Assembly: GCA_009829735.1 (NCBI GenBank)
Contig: CM020618.1
Location: 15,296,568-15,360,567 of the forward strand
Direction: 5' to 3'
From: Pyropia yezoensis
Lineage: Eukaryota > Rhodophyta > Bangiophyceae > Bangiales > Bangiaceae
DNA: 64,000 nt
Shown: in pieces, positions 22,360-33,224 of the stretch
How positions within the stretch are numbered: the first letter of the stretch is position 1
Layout of the letters: each line of letters begins with the position of its first letter
The notes under the pieces: model-generated
The model's input: the letters and a program-made list of their open reading frames with translations, nothing else
What the model was told of the DNA's origin: nothing
Database searches by the model: none
Position numbers and translations under genes: made by a program

Positions 22360-24661
22360 GCCGGGTCGCCCCGCGTGGGTGGGGGAAGCAGAGCGGCAGT
22401 GGGGCGCCGCGCAGGGAGCCGACGACAGCCAAAGTAGCCGGGCCCGCGGCCCGCACCGCAGCGGTCAAGATGGTGAGTTTGACACGGGCAGCATCAACCG
22501 CGCGGAGTGGAGGTGAATAGGCGATGGCGGGCAGGACGGGGGGTGGGTGGCCGCAAGGCCGACGGCGACAGCCTCCGGCAAGTCGTGAGGGGGTAAGGGG
22601 TATGCAGACACCAAGAAAAGAAGAAGGGCGGCGACCAAGACAAGGAAGAAGCCGGCGGGTTGCACGGTTGCGCCACCGGGCGCCCGTCAGTCGGCAAGCA
22701 AGCCGCGGGGTTGAGTTGATGCGGACGACGATGGCGCGACGCGTCGGGCACGTCCCGGGCACGGATGCGCTGAAGGGCAGTGCGGCGGCTGTCGGCGCGC
22801 TGGGCCAGGGCGCGCGCCACGGGGCAGTGGGGGCGGGGCCGCGCGCTGACGGGCGGCAGAGTGGAAGCAGCTGCCCGCCACGCAGCGAACGGCCGAGGGC
22901 GAGCCACGTGGGGATATCATTTCCTGAGTGGCGCGGTGTGCCACTCACCGCGGCGAAGCGGGCGCCCATTGGCCGGCTGCACTCGCCAAAGGCAAAGGCG
23001 GCCGCCTGTCAGCCGGATGACGACGTGGCAAGAAAAGTGGAGCGTCTGCCCGCGGTCTCGTCACCGGCCCCGCTCCAAGCGCACCCTGACGCAGCCCCTT
23101 CCAGATGGACGCGCCTCTACAGCCACGACGAAAGTGCCAGAGGGTGTTCGGGTGCCAAGCGCGGCAGCAATAAGAGGACAGGAAAAGTGGGAGGAGTGGA
23201 AGCACAAGTCCGCAGGACTCATGGTCATCGTTGGAGCCGGGTGGCCCCACCCACCACGCCATGCTCTTCTCCCCCCCCTTCATCCTTGCAACTGACAAGG
23301 CCCGTCCTTCTTTCGACCCCGTCCATTTCTTTGTACCACCACCCCCTCTCGTCGCCTGGGGGTCTTTCCCGCTCGCCCCATATATCGCCCAGAGGGCCGC
23401 GTCGACGCTCCCGCTGTCTAATTACGGGGGAAGCCCATGCCCCCGCCTCGGCCCCTGCCGCACACGATGCCGCCTGTGTCACCGCTTCCGGGACCGCCCT
23501 GACACTCCTTCAGTCTTGTCTCATCCAGCGCAGTGGGCGGGATCGGCCGCGGGACGACCGCGACCCACGCCGCCGCACCCGACGGCCCCGCTGCCCACAA
23601 TATATCACTTATTACTACATTGATGAGCGCCTCCCTACCTCCCCGCACCCTCACTTTTTCGAGTCGTTCTCCTCGAGTCATCTGCGAGAACTGCGCGAGG
23701 AGGGCACGCGCCAACGCCACCCTCAAAACCTCGTTCATAATATGGTGCCTCCTCCTCACCCCCTTAGCGGTCCCTCTCCGCTCTTGTACGTCCTCATCTA
23801 AAATGCACCTCGTAGAGGTCCAACAACGTCAGTCATACAGAATGACGCCGCTCTCTCCACGGCCTCCTGAACGGCGAGCAGAGAACATTTAAATGTTTTA
23901 AATTTTTTCAGATAGCACCAGTAGCGCTAGTCAAACTTTAAAAGAATCCCTAATCTGTATGTGCATGGCCCCCGAGCCGCGGACGACGACAGAAACCTCA
24001 TTGCATATGACTTTTCACTTTTCGAGTGAGTGCGCCTTGATGAGCTGACAAACCTGTATCACTGAAAGGTTTCAATGTGCACGAAAGTGGATAACATTCA
24101 CCAGCCCGAGCAATTCGTCACACTTTCGACGACTTTAGAAGGCCAAGTAGTGATATAGCCCGGTGAAACCTCAGGTGCTGCGTTTCTCCCTTTCGAAGCT
24201 CGCAGAACTTAGAGAGCAAGCCCCAGAGAAGTCATTGGCACACACGTGCCAACGCGCCCATACTGTGTGAAGAGCACCTGGGGTGCGTCTGTTGTCGACT
24301 GGGTACGGGACTGGAGGCTACAGGGCTTTTACGTCTTCTGCGAGTAGGGGGTGTAGGGTGGGAGGGGTTGCGGGGGGGAAGCCGCACCACGTTAGGATGT
24401 CGAAACGGTTTGTACGCCCTGTCTTGGCGTCCTGTGTTGGTTGCCAGCACCCACGGTGGGTTGGACGTGCCACGGTGTGTTGCCACTTTCGGAGAACCCC
24501 CTCCAAGGTCCCCTTATGAGCGCCTATAGACACCTTGACACCACCGGTTTGGCGACCAACATCACTGACTGTTTTTTTTTACGGCATCATACTGTACGCA
24601 TGATGCGCACCCAGGCTCTACAATTTTATGGTCTGGCTGCAGGGGGAAGGGCTTGGTTACA

Positions 24662-24728
24662 TGCAGTTACTGAACAGAAGGGAACAGCTGTTCCCTTTTT
24701 TATCAGCTGCTTTAGTAACTGCAGTTAC
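24662..24728. repeat. nested palindromes
   Basis: The outer arms TGCAGTTACT (24662-24671) and AGTAACTGCA (24714-24723) enclose a perfect 20-bp palindrome at 24678-24697 with arm AAGGGAACAG, followed by a T6 run. The right outer arm is itself part of the palindrome GTAACTGCAGTTAC (24715-24728). Possible fold-back element or terminator-like hairpin. Confidence 0.7.
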
Positions 24729-25145
24729 TACTACCTTCCCGCCTCTGTTTGGGTGCGTTTTGCACAGGGCTGTGATGCCCCCATGAAGGAGACCTCATTT
24801 CCGTTGCCAGTTGCCTGTTTCACCGGCACACTCTCGGCATGGCGTGCTTGCTCTTTTCCCTACACCCCCCCCCCCCAGAGCCCCTCGTAGCGCATGTCTC
24901 TTCCGAGCGAAATCCGTACGTGGGTATAATTTCGGTGATAAATATGCTTCTGTGTCACGACTGCTCCAGATCCGCCAGAGGACTCCAGCTGTCGACCGAC
25001 TGGCAGGCGTCCAACGATCGTAGGGATCGGCCCACCGGCCGGGTCTTCGCCTGCATGGCCTTTGGGTCACTTTTGACTGGGTGGTCGCGTGCATACGCTT
25101 TGGGTCACCACCGCCGCCACCCAAGTCAGTGCGGCCGGTCGTCCA

Positions 25146-25298
25146 GCGCAGTGGGTCTAAAACCGAGTACCTACATTTTCGTGCAAGACGGCCCTCAGGG
25201 GGTCGTGAGGGCCTGCTTACAGAAGCCGACCCCCCCACAGAGGCCGTAAAGGCCATCTTGCACGGAAATGTAGGTACTCGGTCTTAGACCCACTGCGC
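25146..25298. repeat. 48-bp-arm hairpin (MITE-like or small-RNA precursor-like)
   Basis: The arms at 25146-25193 and 25251-25298 are reverse complements at all but three of 48 positions by my reading, with a 57-nt loop that can itself form smaller GGCC stems. The arm begins GCGCAGTGGGTCTAA. It codes for nothing. It could be a miniature inverted-repeat element or a microRNA-type precursor. Confidence 0.8.
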
Positions 25299-25465
25299 AG
25301 GTGGGCTCGGGTCGTCGTGCGAAACGCACGTGTCGGGTCACAGTCCTCGTCTCCGTTTAGCACCCTGACACGCCTCCCCACCGGCCCCGCTCCATCGACG
25401 CCCACACCCAGCGCTTCACGGAGCTGCATGAGCTAGTATGGAGACGTCTGGGATAGGGGAGAGGG

Positions 25466-25760
25466 GGTAGTGCGGGTAGCGTGGGGGGTTGTGCGGGGTG
25501 AGGCTGGTGCGCCTCTGCACGCCGGGTGCCCGTCTTTCTTCTCGTCTTCTTTGTGGTGGTAGTGCGGGTAGCGTGGGGGGTTGTGCGGGGTGAGGCTGGT
25601 GCGCCTCTGCACGCCGGGTGCTCGTCTTTCTTCTCGTCTTCTTTGTGGTGGTAGTGCGGGTAGCGTGGGGGGTTGTGCGGGGTGAGGCTGGTGCGCCTCT
25701 GCACGCCGGGTGCTCGTCTTTCTTCTCGTCTTCTTTGTGGTGGTAGTGCGGGTAGCGTGG
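25466..25760. repeat. 92-bp tandem repeat, three copies plus a partial fourth
   Basis: Units begin GGTAGTGCGGGTAGCG at 25466, 25558, 25650 and 25742, so the period is exactly 92 bp. Copies are nearly identical (one C/T change seen). The fourth breaks off after about 20 bp. As 92 is not a multiple of three, the repeat proteins seen in the reverse frames are not real. Confidence 0.92.
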
Positions 25761-26561
25761 GAGGGGGTGGGGAGGTATAGGTGGGGTTTGGCTGTCTGTT
25801 GGTGCACGTCCCAGTGCTGCTGCGACACAAGGTGCCGGTGGGCAGGGATGGGAAGGGCGGTGCGGTGGCAGAAGTACAGGTCTACAGGCTGTGTTGCTTC
25901 TCCTTGAGGTGCTCTGCCGTTCCTCGTGCTACATACATATGTACACAAAACGGGTCAGGTAGTAGCCAATTGGGATGGGGGGTGGGGGGTGGAGGCGGTG
26001 GCCGACGCGGTGTTGGTGTGTGGGCTGCCCATTGTTCGTCGCGTTGCCGCGCCCCATCGGAATAGTTCGTTGCGATTGCGCCCCAACGGCACCCCGCCCC
26101 GCACCCCTAATCCGACGCGCCAAGCCCACCGGCGGTCCGCCGTGGACGCCCCAGCCCGTGTGGCCGGAACTGCCCGCCACCCCTCGGCGGTGCATGCCTG
26201 GGTAGCGCTCCTGTCGAGGAGCCACCAGAATCAGGATATCCATCAGGGCAGTACGGGCTCTCCCGTATGGCACCTCTCCAGTGCTCTGACGGTGCGTACA
26301 GCGCAAAACGTACTGCACGGCCCTGTTCCACCCCATGGCCGTTTGGTTACGCTCCCCCCCGATAGGTGATCTGTACCGGCTGCGATTGGCACCTCTCGCT
26401 GGCCCGGGCGCTTGCGCGGTCGCCCCAGGGCCCAAGTGCCGCCACTGCCCTTTCGGCTCTCCAAGCGCCTTCACACTCCCCTGCTGAGCGTCGTTCCAGT
26501 ATATATTCAAGGTACTACTGTACGCCGCCCTGTCGGGGCTCGACGGGCCCAGTCGCCGGGC

Positions 26562-26956
26562 ATGGCACCTGAGGGGGCGCCGAGCAGGGGGTCGGCGCGA
26601 CGATGCCTGTGGAGAGAACGGGGAGAGGAGCGGAGAGAGAGATGCGTGCAGGCGGCGAGACGAGACTCACACAAGAATACAAGCGCGCAGGTGGGGGCCG
26701 AGTCACGTACCCCGCAGAGCACCGACAGGAGACTACCCCCCCCCCACCCCTTCACAAGCCCCCCCCTCTCCCGGGAGGCCACTGCCAGCGCCACCCACAA
26801 AGCGTCGATGCGGTTGACATTGGCGGGCCCCGACGGCCCAACCCCCCCCTGCTCCCCCCCATCCCCGGCGGGCACCCTGAATGTCCCGCGCACCCTCTAC
26901 AAACATCCAGATGTACTCGGGCGTCACGGCCGCGGAGCGGCCACTGATGGAGCGCT
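26562..26956. pseudogene. truncated duplicate of the MATE/VHL-like convergent junction
   Basis: Begins with the last codons of the MATE gene (ATGGCACCTGA, as at 21106-21116), continues through the spacer, and ends inside the VHL-like coding region at a point matching 21686. It lacks about 180 bp corresponding to 21241-21420. Most other positions match by eye. The VHL-like part keeps the 3' end only, so it is a non-functional fragment. It lies 4.2 kb beyond the source VHL-like gene in the same orientation. Confidence 0.85.
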
Positions 26957-27092
26957 TCGACGATGCTCTCGCTCTGGGGTCGCAGAGATATGGTGCTTGC
27001 AGAGCCCCTGTTCCTGAGTAATCATCATCGCAGCCACCCACCCACCACCCACCCCGTCCACCCTACTTGACTTGCCCCCCATCCTGTCCACA

Positions 27093-27524
27093 CTACTCCG
27101 GTCGACCTTGGGCGGACGGCGTCGTACCGACCGCCCCTACAGCCGGGTCCTTCCACCCCGGCATCAGGGACTGCTTCGGGACCGTGGGAACGTCCACCGC
27201 CGACGACAGCTTGACGTAAAACCGCTTGGTGTCCTTCTCCTTCTTGATCGTTCCTCGGCTGTCGCCCGGCTTGAACGCGATGCGCTGTCGGCTGCCCATC
27301 ATGTTGAGCGACGCCACCTGGTCAATATGCATCCCGTAGACGGAGGAGAGGAGTGTCTTGGCCTCCACCTTGGTCAGCTGAGGAGGAGTTTCCACGACGA
27401 GCGTCTGCGTGCGGAACGTGCCCTCCATCCCAGCCTCCGGCATGGTCACGCGGCCCGCCTCGGAGGGCGCCGGCCGCAGCTTCAGCCGCATCCGCACATT
27501 AGGCATCCAAATGCGGGGCGGCAT
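27093..27524 (-). CDS. mitochondrial large-subunit ribosomal protein uL23m
   Basis: 143 residues from the ATG at 27524 (MPPRIWMPNVRMRLKLRP). An upstream non-consensus extension to 27548 is less likely, since the ATG has a CCCACC context. The protein has the uL23m pattern: an N-terminal PNVRMRLKL strand, then TLVVETPPQLTKVEAKTLLS, VYGMHIDQVASLNMMGSRQR and a C-terminal KKEKDTKRFYVKLSSA strand. It would bind 23S-like rRNA near the exit tunnel of the mitochondrial ribosome. The N terminus is short and basic and can act as its own import signal. It sits next to the duplicated MATE/VHL fragment. The stop is TAG. Confidence 0.85.
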   Translation of the reverse strand: MPPRIWMPNVRMRLKLRPAPSEAGRVTMPEAGMEGTFRTQTLVVETPPQLTKVEAKTLLSSVYGMHIDQVASLNMMGSRQRIAFKPGDSRGTIKKEKDTKRFYVKLSSAVDVPTVPKQSLMPGWKDPAVGAVGTTPSAQGRPE

Positions 27525-28289
27525 GGTGGGAAGGAGGGTAGGGTGCAAGGAAGGAGGGGGAGGAGGACGGCCGCTTCAAGGAAAGAAGAGAGGGGATGCG
27601 CACGTCCGAGTGCCCAACGACAAGGAACGCGGCGAAGAGCTCGTTCGCCACTCGGGCCCGAGTGTGTGGGGGCCCGAATGTGCTGTCGCTCGAGGTAGCG
27701 TAAGTACATAGGCCAAAGGACTCTGTCATTTTTCACGGTGCTGCGCCTGGCTACTGCGAACTCTTTAAGCCACGGTGAGATCAGAGTGCACGGCCGAAGT
27801 GACCCTGGGCACCGCATCCACCATCCACCCTCATGCCCTTTGCCGTGCCCCGCCGCCCCGTCCGTGTCCATGTCGGCTGATGCCCCACATGCCGCGTCAG
27901 TAGCTGTGGCGAAGCGCGCGCACCGCGTCCCCGAGAACAGGGCGGCAAGAACAAGAAAAGAAAAGGGTGGGTGGGGGTAGGGCGGATGCAAGCATGAGCC
28001 GCCTGGGCGGCCGCCGCCGTGGCCACCGGCTTTTCGCGCTACCGCTGCCTCTGATACCATACATCCCTCTCCTACCCATCATACACCGTCATGGGGACGG
28101 ATGGCTCGTGTCGTGGAGGAGGCTCGAAAAAAGCGCATGGCCCAGGCTCCGTGCACCTTTGTAACCATCAACCGTCGGTCACCGCCATCCCTCCCTGCCC
28201 CCCCCACCACCCCGCGCTCTCCATCATCCCACCCCCAACCACTACCCCATTTCTACTGCCCACCACCCACCGCCAGCCCCGCTATTGTT
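27525..28289. other. intergenic region upstream of the uL23m gene
   Basis: Pyrimidine-rich on the minus strand just before the ribosomal-protein start, then mixed sequence. No ORF with a domain. Confidence 0.5.
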
Positions 28290-29502
28290 TCAGCCAAGCC
28301 CCGCCGCGGCCAACGCGGCGGCCGTACTCGGCACCGCGTACTCCCGCACCACCCCCCCGTCGACGACGCGGAGGAGGCAGCTGCCGTCGCCCAGGACGGC
28401 AAGATAACCCTGCGGCGGCGCAGACGGTGGCGCACCGCCGCCGGGGGGAAAGTGGGGGGGGGGGGCGCCCTCGTCGCTGCCCGCTGTCCGGCCTGGGGGG
28501 GGCGCTGCGGTCGCTCCGGGGGGCGGGGCTCCGGAGCCCGCCGCTGTCGCCGCTGCCGCCGCCGCGCCTCCCGCGGCAGCGGTCGCGTCTACCACCACAG
28601 GCTCCTCGGCGGGGGGCGGGGGAGGTGGCGGCGGCGGCGGCGGTCGCCGCCGCCGCTGTCGCGGCGCCGACGCCGCAGTTGCCGGTGGCGGCGCGGCGTG
28701 CGCACCCGGCCATCCCTCCCCCCCCCCCCCCCCCCCCCGGCCGCTGCGGCGGCCGCCGCCCCCGCCGCCGCCGCCGCGACAGTTGGCGACGCGATGGGCG
28801 ACGCGGTCGCCCCCCCCCCCCCCGCTCAAGAGCGTCGAGCACCCCTGCGACGGCGGCGCCGCCCAGGCGCCACCCCTTCACCACCGCCTTGGCTGGCACC
28901 CGCGCCGGCCGCCGCCGGTGCCACCGCCGCCCGCCGACGGCGCCGGCGTTGTCGGCGGCTGCGTCGCCCATGACCACATCCCCGTCATGGGGGTCCACCG
29001 CGGGCGCGCTGGGCAGCAGGGGGGGCGCGGGGGGGGGGGGTGCCGTTGCCGCTGCCGACGGCGCCGCCACCGCCGCCGCCGCCGCCACCCGCCGCCGCCG
29101 CCAGCGGTTGGAAGTAGACGGCACGGGCGGTGATGCGGCCATCGACGCCGCGCCGGCTGCCGCCGGCGGCGGGGGTGTCACGGGATCCCGCCGGCGCTTG
29201 CGGGCGCCCGCCCCCGCGTTCTGGTCAGGGGGGGGCGGGGCGGTACGGCGGCGCTTGGCCGCTGGCGCTGCCGACGGTGAGGTGGTGGGTCGCGTGTGCG
29301 GGGCGGCGGTGGCGGCGACGCCGCCGCCGTTCATTGCCGCTGGCGCTACCGCGCCGCCGTGGCGCCGGCGCTTAGGATGGGGGGGGGGCGGGGAGGCAGC
29401 CGACGCGGCCGGCCGGCCACGGCGGCGACGGCCGCCGGCGACAGCGGCAGTAGTGGTCGCAGCGGTGGTATCGGCGGCCAGGGGGACATGTCGGGATGCC
29501 AT
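28290..29502 (-). CDS. basic, Ala/Pro-rich protein with several KRRR clusters, unknown
   Basis: Starts at the ATG at 29502 (MASRHVPLAADTTAATT) and ends at 28290 (CLLRVVDGGVVREYAVPS, then a poly-Ala tail). It carries three nuclear-localisation-type clusters, PKRRRH, AKRRRT and RKRRRD, an acidic element PHDGDVVMGDAAAD, and a short ordered segment AVVKGWRLGGAAVAGVLDAL. The reading frame changes at poly-C runs at about 28808-28822 and 28717-28739. The segment between them reads most sensibly in the third frame (SPIASPTVAAAAA), which means two successive minus-1 steps. The clusters suggest a nuclear protein, which is inference. I recognise no family. Confidence 0.5.
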
Positions 29503-30069
29503 TCGCAAGGGGAGGGCAGGTGGACGCGGAAGGAGAAAGGGGGGAGGAGGGGGGGAGCACAAGACACAAATCGGCAGGGACTGGTAGGAGCAGCGGTGGC
29601 GGAGGCAGCCACGGCGGCGGGTGGGGGGGGGGGCTGGCGGCAGTGGGCGCGCCCGCCTTGCGGGCAATGTTCCGATGGGGGGAGGCAGCAGCGAAAGGGG
29701 CGGCGGCCGCCGAAAGAGAGGCGGGGCAGGCCGGCCGCGGGACAGAAGACAGCGGTAAGGGCAATGACAGCGTCACGGGTGGTCAGGGTGGCGACTGGCG
29801 GCACTAGTCGACGGAGGAGTGAAGGGGGGGGAGGTGAAGGGGGTGAGGAAAGGTCACACGGCAGGGGGGACTCGGGCAGGTCACGCCACAAGCCGCTCTA
29901 GTGAAGCGTGAGGCCGGCGGCGGCCGCCCACTCTCCCTTCCCCCGTGGGGAGAAGGAAGAGTGGGCCCCACCCGCTCCGACCGCGGGAGCCCGACTACTG
30001 GTCAAAAAAGAAAAACGGAACGCGGAGAGGCACCCCCCCCCAAATAATAGGGTTGGTTTGACTCTTTTT
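29503..30069. other. spacer, G-rich
   Basis: Upstream of the basic protein on the minus strand. G-rich on the plus strand near 29520-29870, then a mixed stretch. If the 30070-30252 exon is real its following exon should lie here, but I found no convincing acceptor. Confidence 0.4.
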
Positions 30070-30075
30070 GCTCAC

Positions 30076-30252
30076 GTCGACACCCAGGTACTTGACGCAG
30101 TACAAAATGCCCCAGTCTGCCTGTGTCGTACGGTACGACCTCATGTACATTTCGTACAGCGAATTCACGCCCAACAGATGGCCGTGACGTGGGTGGAAGC
30201 CCTCTTCGTCTGCCATCATCGTGGCGCTCCGGGCGTAGCACAGCCACCGCAT
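30076..30252 (-). CDS. possible first exon of an unrecognised gene
   Basis: An ATG at 30252 opens a segment unlike its low-complexity surroundings: MRWLCYARSATMMADEEGF, HGHLLGVNSLYEMYMRSY, DWGILYCVKYLGVD. It is immediately followed by GTGAGC at 30070-30075, a strong splice donor, after which the frame degrades into low-complexity sequence. I read it as an exon end, although the open frame continues to 29995. It lies divergently, 157 bp from the AIF-like gene start. I do not recognise the protein. Confidence 0.4.
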
Positions 30253-30409
30253 CGCCCTTGTCCTTCCTTTGTCGTCTTGCCGCCACGGGCTAGCCCTGCT
30301 GGTGGTGAGGGCACCCCCTCTTCCCCCCTCCCGCATCCCTACAGTGGTGCGGATCTCCCCCACCCGCTTCCGTCCCCCTACCCCCGCCTCTGGGTGGCCG
30401 GCCGGAGCC

Positions 30410-32918
30410 ATGCTCGCCGCTTGTAGCCGACCTGCCGTTGTGACGGCGGCGGCCGCCGCTGCCGCCGCTGCCGGTCGGTCTGCCACGCCGGTCGCCGCCG
30501 CGGCAACAGCAGCGGCGGTGGCCGCCGCTGCGACGTGCGGCGGCGACGGCGGTAGCGGCGGCCGGCGGCCGCCGCGGCCGCGGCTCCACGTGTCGTCACG
30601 GGCGGTGGGCACGTCGGCGACCGTGGCGGCATTGGCGGCCGGCGACGGCGGTAGTGGGGGCGGCGGTGGCGGTGGCGGCGGTGGCGGCGGTGGCGGCGGT
30701 GGTGGCGCGGCTGCGGCGGCGTCCCGGCAGCAACGCGGGCGGCACACGGCCGCCGTGGCAGTAGCTGCGGCCGCCGCAGCGGCGACCGCCCCCTGGTGGT
30801 GGGCCACCCCACTGGCGGTGGCGGACGCCCCCCCCCCACCCCCCCGCCTGCCCCTTCTGAAAAGTCACGGCGAGACGCCCCCACCCCTCTTCCCCCGCCC
30901 CCGCCCGTCGCCGCACCCTTTTCCTCATCCGCCAGCGGTGGCGCTGACGGTTCTGCCGCCCCGCGCAGTGGCGCCGCGGGTCCCCCTCCCCTCCCTATCC
31001 ACCCCCACTACACCTACGCCATTGTCGGCGGCGGCCCCGCGGCGGGCGCCGCGGCGGCGGCGCTCGCCGCCGCCGACCCACACGCGTCGCTGCTGGTCGT
31101 GGCGGCTCGCGTCGGCGGCGCCGTGCCCACACTCACCACCGCCACGGCCACAAACACCACGGCCGCCGCTTCCGCGACCGCTGTCCCTACCGCCTTTCCC
31201 ACCACCCTCTTTGCCGACGACGCGCTGCACAGGACGCTGGTCCGCGGGGGGGTCGCCACGGAGCTGTGCGCGGCGGAGCGGACGCTGTCGTTTTGGGTGC
31301 CCGCGTGGTGGGGAGACGGGGGCGGGGGAGGGGTCGCCACCCCCCCCCCCGCTCCCCCACCAGGTGCTCATCTCGCTCACCGTGGCAGCGCCGACGCCCC
31401 TGCGAGTGGGCTCCCCGCTGGGCGTGATCATCCTGCTGCGCCCCCCCCCCTTCTAGCCGCCCCCCCCCCCCCCCCCACGCTTGTGACCGTCACGTATGGG
31501 TCACTGCTGCTGGCGGTGGGCCCGCCCACCCCCCCCCCCCCCCCAACCTCATTGCCCCCCCCGCGGCGTCGCGCGTCGCGGCGTGCCCCGACGCTGTCGC
31601 CGCCGTCGTTGCCGCCCTCACATCCACCCCCCCCGACGTTGCCGGGGGCGTCTCCCACGTGACGGTGGTGGGCGGCGGCTGGGCGGCCGCCGCGGCTGCG
31701 TCGGCGGTCGCCGCCGCCGGCTACCGCGTCACGGTGGTGGTGCCTGGCCCGGCGCTTCTGGGGGGCGTTCTCCCGCCGTGGCTGGCCGCAGCGCTCACCC
31801 GGCGCCTGCGGGGGGGGGGGGTGGGCGTGGCGCCCTATATGCGCCTGCGGCACGTGCACTGCCGCCCTCGGCGAGGCGACGGGGCGGCGGTGCAGGGCGC
31901 AACGGATGAGCTCGCCGTTCATACCATTTCCACGTACGATGGGGGGGTGACGGGGAGCTTCCGCACCGACTGGGTGCTGCTCGCCGCGACGCACCCCGGG
32001 GGGGGGGGGGAGGGCGCGGTGGCGGCACCACTCTCCCGGGCCGGGCCGGGGGGCACTCCCCTTCCCTCACCCCCAACCCTTCCCTCCCCACCCCCAGCCG
32101 TCGGCGGCGGTGACGGCCGTACGCTCCCCCCCCCACGTGTGGCCGACACGTCGTCGCTGCTGTCCTCCACCCCCGGCCCCGAGCTCACCGCCGCCCGCGA
32201 CGTGTACGTGGCGGGCGACGCGCTGCCACCGCCCGGTTGGGGTGTCCGTGCGGCGGCCGCCACCGGCGCGGCAGCGGCGGCCAACATGGCGGGCGGCCGC
32301 GTCGCGACGCGACTCCCACCGCCGGCCGCGGCGGTGGGCGTGGCGGGCCTGTCTCTGGGGGTGGTAGGCGACCCAGACGGCCGGGCTGAGACGGTGGGCG
32401 TGTGGGCCCCTGGAGGAGGGCGCGGCGTCGTCTTTTACTTGAATGGCGGTCGGGGGGGGGGGGGAGGGGGCGCCGACCGCTCCATCGTGGCCGTTGTCGT
32501 GTGGGCCGAGGAAGAGGAGGAGGAGGAGGGTGAGGGTCAGGCGGGCACGGCCGCCGACGCGCCCGGCGCTGTGGACGTGGCCGCCACCGCCGAGGCAGTG
32601 TGGGCGGCGGTGGGCGGCGGGGGCCGCCTGGGGGGCCTCCCGCCGGGGGCGGGGGCGCTCAAGGCGGCGCTCGCCGCGGCGGCGGCGGGTGCGGGGCGGG
32701 TGCCCCCCGGGGGCGGTCTCCGCCACACCCTCCCCCGCCGCAGGACGGGTGCGGACGCTGCCGCCGCTGACGCCGCTACCGCCGCGGGAGGGGGGGGGGG
32801 GGAGGTGCTGTGGGCGGCCGGCCCCGTCGTGGGTGTCGGGGGGGTGGACCCCAAGGCCGACGCGTACACGTGGGTGCTGTCGGGCGGGCGGCAAGGAAGC
32901 CCGGGACGGGTCGAGTAA
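30410..32918 (+). CDS. AIF-like FAD/NAD(P)H oxidoreductase, frame interrupted
   Basis: Starts at an ATG at 30410 with an import-like N terminus (MLAACSRPAVVTAAAAAA, RLHVSSRAVGTSA), a hydrophobic segment (AAVAVAAAAAAATAPWWWA), then an FAD-binding Rossmann motif YAIVGGGPAAGAAAAAL. A central TVTYGSLLLAVG follows, then a second NAD-binding Rossmann motif VTVVGGGWAAAAAASAVA and the FAD-site motif ARDVYVAGDALPPP. This order (targeting peptide, membrane anchor, FAD, NAD, VAGDA) is that of apoptosis-inducing-factor-type flavoproteins, which sit in the mitochondrial intermembrane space. The frame steps back by one near 30826-30846 and again between 31330 and 31550, both at poly-C tracts. Monodehydroascorbate reductase-like flavoproteins are the main alternative. 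Confidence 0.65.
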
Positions 32919-33224
32919 TATTGGAGGGGCGGGGGGTGGCGCACATGCCGTGGCCTGTTGTCTGGAGGTGGCGGGCCTGGCGCCCCACCAGGGCGATGAA
33001 AGGGGCTTGATATCCCTCTGCACGAGGGCGGCGGCAGCTGTCTTGCAACTTCCTCCCCTCCCCTTACGCCCGCCCCTCTCCTGCTCTCCTCTGATACAAA
33101 GACAGGGGCTTCTCTGCTGTATAGTACACGAGCGCGCCTTCAGCACTCCTCCATGCCCACCCCGCCGCTCCATCCCCCTCTCCTCCCAACCTGTCTCACC
33201 CCGCACCCCCACCCGCAGGCCCCC
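32919..33224. other. spacer between convergent genes
   Basis: 306 bp, moderately C-rich, no gene. It separates the 3' ends of the AIF-like gene and the glutathione S-transferase gene. Confidence 0.6.

Larger units (their letters stand above)
22360..26561. other. 4.2-kb gene-free region rich in repeats
   Basis: The first kilobase is GC-rich and is probably the upstream region of the VHL-like gene. A relatively AT-rich zone near 23880-24240 contains ATTTAAATGTTTTAAATTTT. From 24640 on it holds a nested palindrome, a 48-bp-arm hairpin and a 92-bp tandem repeat, listed separately. No ORF has a domain or a coherent composition. Confidence 0.55.

Noticed and set aside
23231..23892. Plus-strand frames near an AT-richer zone
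   Set aside because: No domain, mixed composition and competing frames. Treated as intergenic.
25357..25948. Reverse-strand proteins with a repeated KKTRRKTGTRRAEAHQP-like unit
   Set aside because: They come from the 92-bp tandem repeat. The unit length is not a multiple of three, so the same DNA is read in different frames in successive copies.
29503..29901. Plus-strand ORF of 201 codons overlapping the start of the basic nuclear-type protein
   Set aside because: Gly/Arg-rich shadow of the opposite strand without a domain. The minus-strand reading has KRRR clusters and a clear ATG.
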